Shown in pieces: positions 60,767 through 64,000 of a DNA stretch of 64,000 bases (positions within the stretch are counted from its first letter, which is position 1; the number at the start of each line of letters is the position of its first letter). The notes under the pieces are model-generated. The model was not told where the DNA came from. It saw only the letters and a program-made list of their open reading frames with translations, and did no database searches. Where the stretch lies: positions 78,624 to 142,623 of the forward strand of contig JAJCYY010000019.1 of assembly GCA_029262735.1 (NCBI GenBank). Direction: 5' to 3'. The position numbers and the translations under genes are program-made. The DNA is from Chloroflexota bacterium (GTDB lineage Bacteria > Chloroflexota > Dehalococcoidia > Lucifugimonadales > Lucifugimonadaceae).

Positions 60767-61903
60767 ATGGCGGACAAACTGACAGCTCTCGTTCACGGAT
60801 CTGGATTCGCGGGGAAAGGACACACCGAGGCTCTCCGCGATACGGGTGTCGAGGTGGTCGGGATGGTGAGCCGCACGCCGGAGGTTGTAAAAAGCGTTGC
60901 CTCCGAAATGGGTATTCCATTTTCAGGTACAGACTGGGATGCTGCGCTTACAGAGCTGAAGCCCGATATCGTGGCATTTGGCACTCCGGGAGGTGCGCAC
61001 TATGAACCGCTCCTGTCGGCCATTGATGCCGGGTGCCATATCTTCTGTGACAAGCCGTTGACGGCTTTCGCAACGCAGGCAGGTGAAGTGTGTAAGAAGG
61101 CCGAAGAGGCCGATGTGAAGACGGCCTTTGCAGCCTCATTCTGCTACCAGCCGCACGCTCTGCTTGCGCAGGAGCTTGTTGCACAGGGCGCTATAGGTGA
61201 GCCCCAGGAGGCGGAGTTCGTCTCGCACTACAACCTGAACCGGCTGATGCCGTTCGGTTGGTCGCACCGCATCGATCTCGGGGGCGGAAGGCTGAACAAC
61301 AACTTCTCTCACAAGCTGTCTATCGCGCTGCGCGTCCTCGGCGGTGGGCTGCTGCGGATCAACGGTGACACGCGTAACGATATGCACGTTGCGCCTGTTG
61401 TCGAAGGTGTACACGATTTTCGTGAGCGTGGGAGATTCGCCCCTGACCTGGCCAATGGCAAAGATCTTGAGTGGAAGGATGTTGATGCCGAGTGGTCTTA
61501 TACCGTGATGGCAGAGATCGAGCCAAAAGCCGAACACAAGAGCCCGGTCTCGGCGATGTTCAAGCACGGCGGGATGCAGCCGAGGTTCTTTGAGGACAGC
61601 ATCGACTTCTATGGCAGCGAAGCGGCAATACACATCAACGGCGCTTACGCACAGGGGCCGCTCTTCCTCAAGGACGGAAAGTCGGATTGGAAGCGCGTTG
61701 ACGTGCCGGAACGGATCACAAACTCACTTCCGAGCATCGAGGACGATACTCAGCGAAATTGGACACAGCTCATGCGGGAGTTCGTGGCGGATATCCGCGG
61801 CGAGGGCTACTCCGGATACCAGACCTTCAAAGACGGCTGGATCTTCCAGGAGGCTATCGATGCGGTGAGGCGTGGTGACGGCTGGTCAGATATGCCGCAA
61901 TAG
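60767..61903 (+). CDS. Gfo/Idh/MocA-family dehydrogenase
   Basis: 378 residues. Rossmann motif VHGSGFAGKGHTEAL, DKP in FCDKPLTAF, and a C-terminal domain with GWSHRIDLGGGRLNNNFSHKLSIALRVL, where the catalytic His lies. GGAGG stands ahead of ATG 60767, 44 bases after the LLM gene. It is the last gene of the importer operon (binding protein, two permeases, AKR, LLM, Gfo). Sugar- or sugar-acid-type substrate is likely from the family, not proven. Confidence 0.9.
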   Translation: MADKLTALVHGSGFAGKGHTEALRDTGVEVVGMVSRTPEVVKSVASEMGIPFSGTDWDAALTELKPDIVAFGTPGGAHYEPLLSAIDAGCHIFCDKPLTAFATQAGEVCKKAEEADVKTAFAASFCYQPHALLAQELVAQGAIGEPQEAEFVSHYNLNRLMPFGWSHRIDLGGGRLNNNFSHKLSIALRVLGGGLLRINGDTRNDMHVAPVVEGVHDFRERGRFAPDLANGKDLEWKDVDAEWSYTVMAEIEPKAEHKSPVSAMFKHGGMQPRFFEDSIDFYGSEAAIHINGAYAQGPLFLKDGKSDWKRVDVPERITNSLPSIEDDTQRNWTQLMREFVADIRGEGYSGYQTFKDGWIFQEAIDAVRRGDGWSDMPQ

Positions 61904-62213
61904 CCGCCTCCAGAGCTGCGATCTACGAATCCCTCCAATCGCAGCAGCGTCAGATGCTGAACGGGCGGATTGTCGCAGCCGACCCAGGCACCAAAAGTGA
62001 GGCGATCCCCCGGCAAGCGATCACAGCATGCCGGTGATCGTGAAGTCGCCAACGTAGCGAGCGGCTCCCCAAACCTGGTGCCAGCGTGAACGCAGGGGAT
62101 TCAGGATGGTGCGGCCTCCGGGTAGGAGGGCCGGTTCTTATCGGTCGAGGACACCAGGGATAAGATCCGAGCCTGGCGTAACTGCTCCAATCACGACCAG
62201 CCACACCGGGTTC

Positions 62214-62228
62214 TTGGAACCGTTCCAA
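62214..62228. promoter_or_regulatory. Perfect palindrome upstream of the MlrC gene, with possible promoter
   Basis: TTGGAAC-C-GTTCCAA, 7-base arms around one central base, 60 bases before the MlrC start. Its left half could be a -35 (TTGGAA), with TGTACT 17 bases on as -10. Shape fits a LacI- or GntR-type operator; no regulator gene is adjacent. The rest of 61904-62288 has a 7-base inverted repeat (62018-62024 with 62034-62040) and no gene. Confidence 0.5.
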
Positions 62229-62288
62229 CCGGTCGATGTACTATCTCAACTATCGACACGACCTTTTTTCTATCCTCCGGAGTTCACG

Positions 62289-63860
62289 ATGAGATTCGCA
62301 ATTCTCGGTATTTCGCATGAAACGAACACATTTTCCATCGTCCCTGCTACCTACGAGGAGTTCGAGAAGCGGATCATCGAGCGTGGTCAAGAAATAGTCG
62401 AGCGGTTCGCAACCTCCGAATACACCATCGCCGGCTACCTGCAAGCCGCCGATGAGCTTGGTTTTGAGGCAGTACCACTGATGTATGCCCGGACCGGTCC
62501 AATTGGCACCATCACCAAAGATGCCTACGACCGGCTCTCAACTGAGATGCTTCAGATGTTGCGAGACCAGGGCCCGTGGGACGGGGTTCTCATTGCGAAT
62601 CACGGAGCCGCTGTGTCTGAAGAGTTCCCGGACATGGACGCTGAGTTCACGCGTGCCGTTCGTGAAATCGTCGGCCCCGGTGTGCCGGTTGGAATAACGC
62701 TCGACATGCATGCCAATATCTCGAAAGAGACGGTTGCCAATACGGACGTGTGCGTCGTGTGGCGGACTTGTCCTCACCTGGACACCAGGCTGAGAGGCCG
62801 CAAATGCGCGGAGCTGATCTACATGGCGGCAAAGGGCGAGATCCGGCCGGTGCAGTTCATTGAGATGCCGCCGATGCTGGTAAACATCGTCAAACAGTTC
62901 ACCGGACAGGAGCCAATGAAGAGCCTGGTCGACGACTGTTTCGAGGCGAATGAACACACCGGGATACTCGATACGTCGATTGCAGAGGGCTATCCGTACG
63001 CTGACGTCGAAGAGATGGGCATGTCCTGGATAGCGATTGCAGACGGAGACGAGGAACACGCCCGCGAGACTGCACAGTGGATGGCGGCAAGAGCATGGGA
63101 GAAACGCGCAGAACTGAACAAGCCGGTGCCCGGCATTGAGGAAGCGTTGAGGATGGCCGAAGAGCGATACGTTGGCCCGAAGCCGGAGGGGGTAGAAAAT
63201 TTCCTGCCGGACGATGGCTCTGCTCTTGGCGAGTCCGAGCAATCGGAGCATTCGCACCTGGGCCCGATTGTCCTTATGGACGTTGGTGACAACATCGGTG
63301 GCGGCTCTTCCGCCGACTCAACTCATATCCTCAAGGTTGCCCAGGAGATGGGCATTCAGCGGTATCTGCAGTCCCTCTATGACCCGGAGGCGGTTCAAGC
63401 ATGCGTCGTAGCAGGAGTCGGTGCCGAGATTCAACTTGACGTGGGTGGCAAGACGGACGACATGCACGGTGAGCCGATACGCATCGTCGGCACAGTCCAG
63501 AGCATCGATGAGGGTTCGTACGAGGAGACCCGCCCCACGCATGGAGGGGGCAGATTCTATGATGACGGGCGTCGGGTCCGGTTCGACACCGTAGATGGAA
63601 TGACGTTGCTGCTCACTTCGGTGCGGTCCGGTAACACGGCTCGCGAGCAGATGTATTCAATCGGTATCCAACCAGAGGACTACCGGGTGGTGATCGCAAA
63701 GGGTGTTAGTTCACCACGGCCCGCTTACCAGCCGATTGCAGCTGAGATCATTCTGGCAAACAGCCCCGGTGTCACAACTGCTGACCTGGACACGTTTTCA
63801 TACGAGAACCGTCGAGTTCCCCTGTATCCGTTCGAAGAACCGGAATACTCGCCTGAGTGA
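62289..63860 (+). CDS. M81-family protein (MlrC, microcystinase C-like)
   Basis: 523 residues. N-terminal FAILGISHETNTFS with the metal-binding His10-Glu11 region, IANHGAAVSEEFPDMDAEF, GITLDMHANIS (Asp, His) and the C-terminal DVGDNIGGGSSADSTHIL, all typical of MlrC. The named member cleaves linearised microcystin fragments; most homologues in marine bacteria have unknown substrates. ATG 62289 with GGAG six bases ahead is the start; the frame is open to 62106 but that part lacks family sequence. It is separated from the importer operon by 385 bases with a palindrome, so it is likely regulated on its own. Confidence 0.9.
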   Translation: MRFAILGISHETNTFSIVPATYEEFEKRIIERGQEIVERFATSEYTIAGYLQAADELGFEAVPLMYARTGPIGTITKDAYDRLSTEMLQMLRDQGPWDGVLIANHGAAVSEEFPDMDAEFTRAVREIVGPGVPVGITLDMHANISKETVANTDVCVVWRTCPHLDTRLRGRKCAELIYMAAKGEIRPVQFIEMPPMLVNIVKQFTGQEPMKSLVDDCFEANEHTGILDTSIAEGYPYADVEEMGMSWIAIADGDEEHARETAQWMAARAWEKRAELNKPVPGIEEALRMAEERYVGPKPEGVENFLPDDGSALGESEQSEHSHLGPIVLMDVGDNIGGGSSADSTHILKVAQEMGIQRYLQSLYDPEAVQACVVAGVGAEIQLDVGGKTDDMHGEPIRIVGTVQSIDEGSYEETRPTHGGGRFYDDGRRVRFDTVDGMTLLLTSVRSGNTAREQMYSIGIQPEDYRVVIAKGVSSPRPAYQPIAAEIILANSPGVTTADLDTFSYENRRVPLYPFEEPEYSPE

Positions 63861-63901
63861 TTTCCGATCTGTGGCGCATGAAGTGGGAAGTTGGGTGAAC
63901 C

Positions 63902-64000
63902 TTATTCGGGCTTTTTAAGCCGCATCAGGAAGTGGCGGGCACCGCGCGTATAGGGCGAGATGTTCTCGTTCATGATGTCGACTAGATCTCTAGTTGTAAT
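63902..64000 (-). CDS. C-terminal end of a minus-strand gene, cut by the right edge
   Basis: Reading inward from position 64000 on the minus strand gives 32 codons without a stop, ITTRDLVDIMNENISPY and then GARHFLMRLKKPE, followed by TAA at 63902-63904. It sounds like a genuine protein tail and converges with the MlrC gene (41 bases apart). Too short to assign a family. Confidence 0.5.
   Translation of the reverse strand: MTTRDLVDIMNENISPYTRGARHFLMRLKKPE

Noticed and set aside
62106..62288. 61-codon extension of the MlrC gene
   Set aside because: Not MlrC-like, crosses the palindromic promoter region, and ATG 62289 has a good ribosome-binding site at the family's normal N-terminus.
62538..63257. 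239-codon antisense frame within the MlrC gene
   Set aside because: Shadow of a conserved coding sequence, no motif or start signal.

Overview
The window looks like a piece of a moderately GC-rich bacterial chromosome, most probably a Chloroflexota of the SAR202/Dehalococcoidia kind. This is inferred from gene content, not from a marker gene: two F420-type luciferase-like oxidoreductases, an enolase-superfamily acid-sugar dehydratase, two Gfo/Idh/MocA dehydrogenases, an MlrC (M81) protein and several small hydrolases lie together. No rRNA, tRNA, CRISPR array, integrase or transposase was recognised. GTG and TTG starts are common and many were set from the ribosome-binding site.

Layout. 1-4.9 kb (minus): a surface-glycan operon headed by a NusG/RfaH-type antiterminator, then an NDP-sugar epimerase, a GT4 glycosyltransferase, a PglC-type phosphoglycosyl transferase, a PglD/NeuD-type acyltransferase and a DegT aminotransferase cut by the left edge. 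The order resembles pglA-C-D-E of bacillosamine pathways. 5.8-8.4 kb: a di-haem lipoprotein and a multi-pass membrane 'sensor' protein. 9.0-16.7 kb (plus): a second sugar cluster with a CDP-glucose synthase, an SDR, three consecutive zinc-binding C-methyltransferase homologues, a GT2 and another methyltransferase. 17.0-23.2 kb (minus): one 2091-residue exported modular protein.

23.5-32.9 kb: HxlR regulator and beta-carbonic anhydrase back to back around a clear operator/promoter, a zinc-ribbon protein, an orphan CheX with a strong terminator, a membrane-anchored nuclease, an MFS exporter, sucCD, a rhodanese, an AT-rich gene of unknown function and an RpiB-type isomerase. 33-48.4 kb: mixed single genes (alpha/beta hydrolases, DinB, TetR, HIT, Gfo/Idh, two HAD phosphatases, VOC, galactonate-dehydratase-like enolase, MFS, LLM oxidoreductase, 2-hydroxyacid dehydrogenase), including an odd HEAT-repeat protein whose C-terminus resembles sigma-70 region 4.

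48.7-54.6 kb: a signalling block: stand-alone receiver, membrane histidine kinase, second stand-alone receiver, then a 923-residue four-GAF protein ending in a receiver-like domain without its phospho-acceptor Asp and a LuxR-type HTH. 54.8-63.9 kb: a peptide/oligosaccharide-type ABC importer (binding protein and two permeases, no ATPase) running into an aldo/keto reductase, an LLM oxidoreductase and a Gfo/Idh dehydrogenase, then an MlrC gene behind a perfect palindrome. The right edge cuts a minus-strand gene.

The strongest candidates for something undescribed are the HEAT/sigma-region-4 fusion (46.1-47.0 kb), the receiver/kinase/receiver plus GAF-pseudoreceiver-HTH block (48.7-54.6 kb), the triple C-methyltransferase cluster (9-14.7 kb) and the 2091-residue exported protein between two glycan loci.
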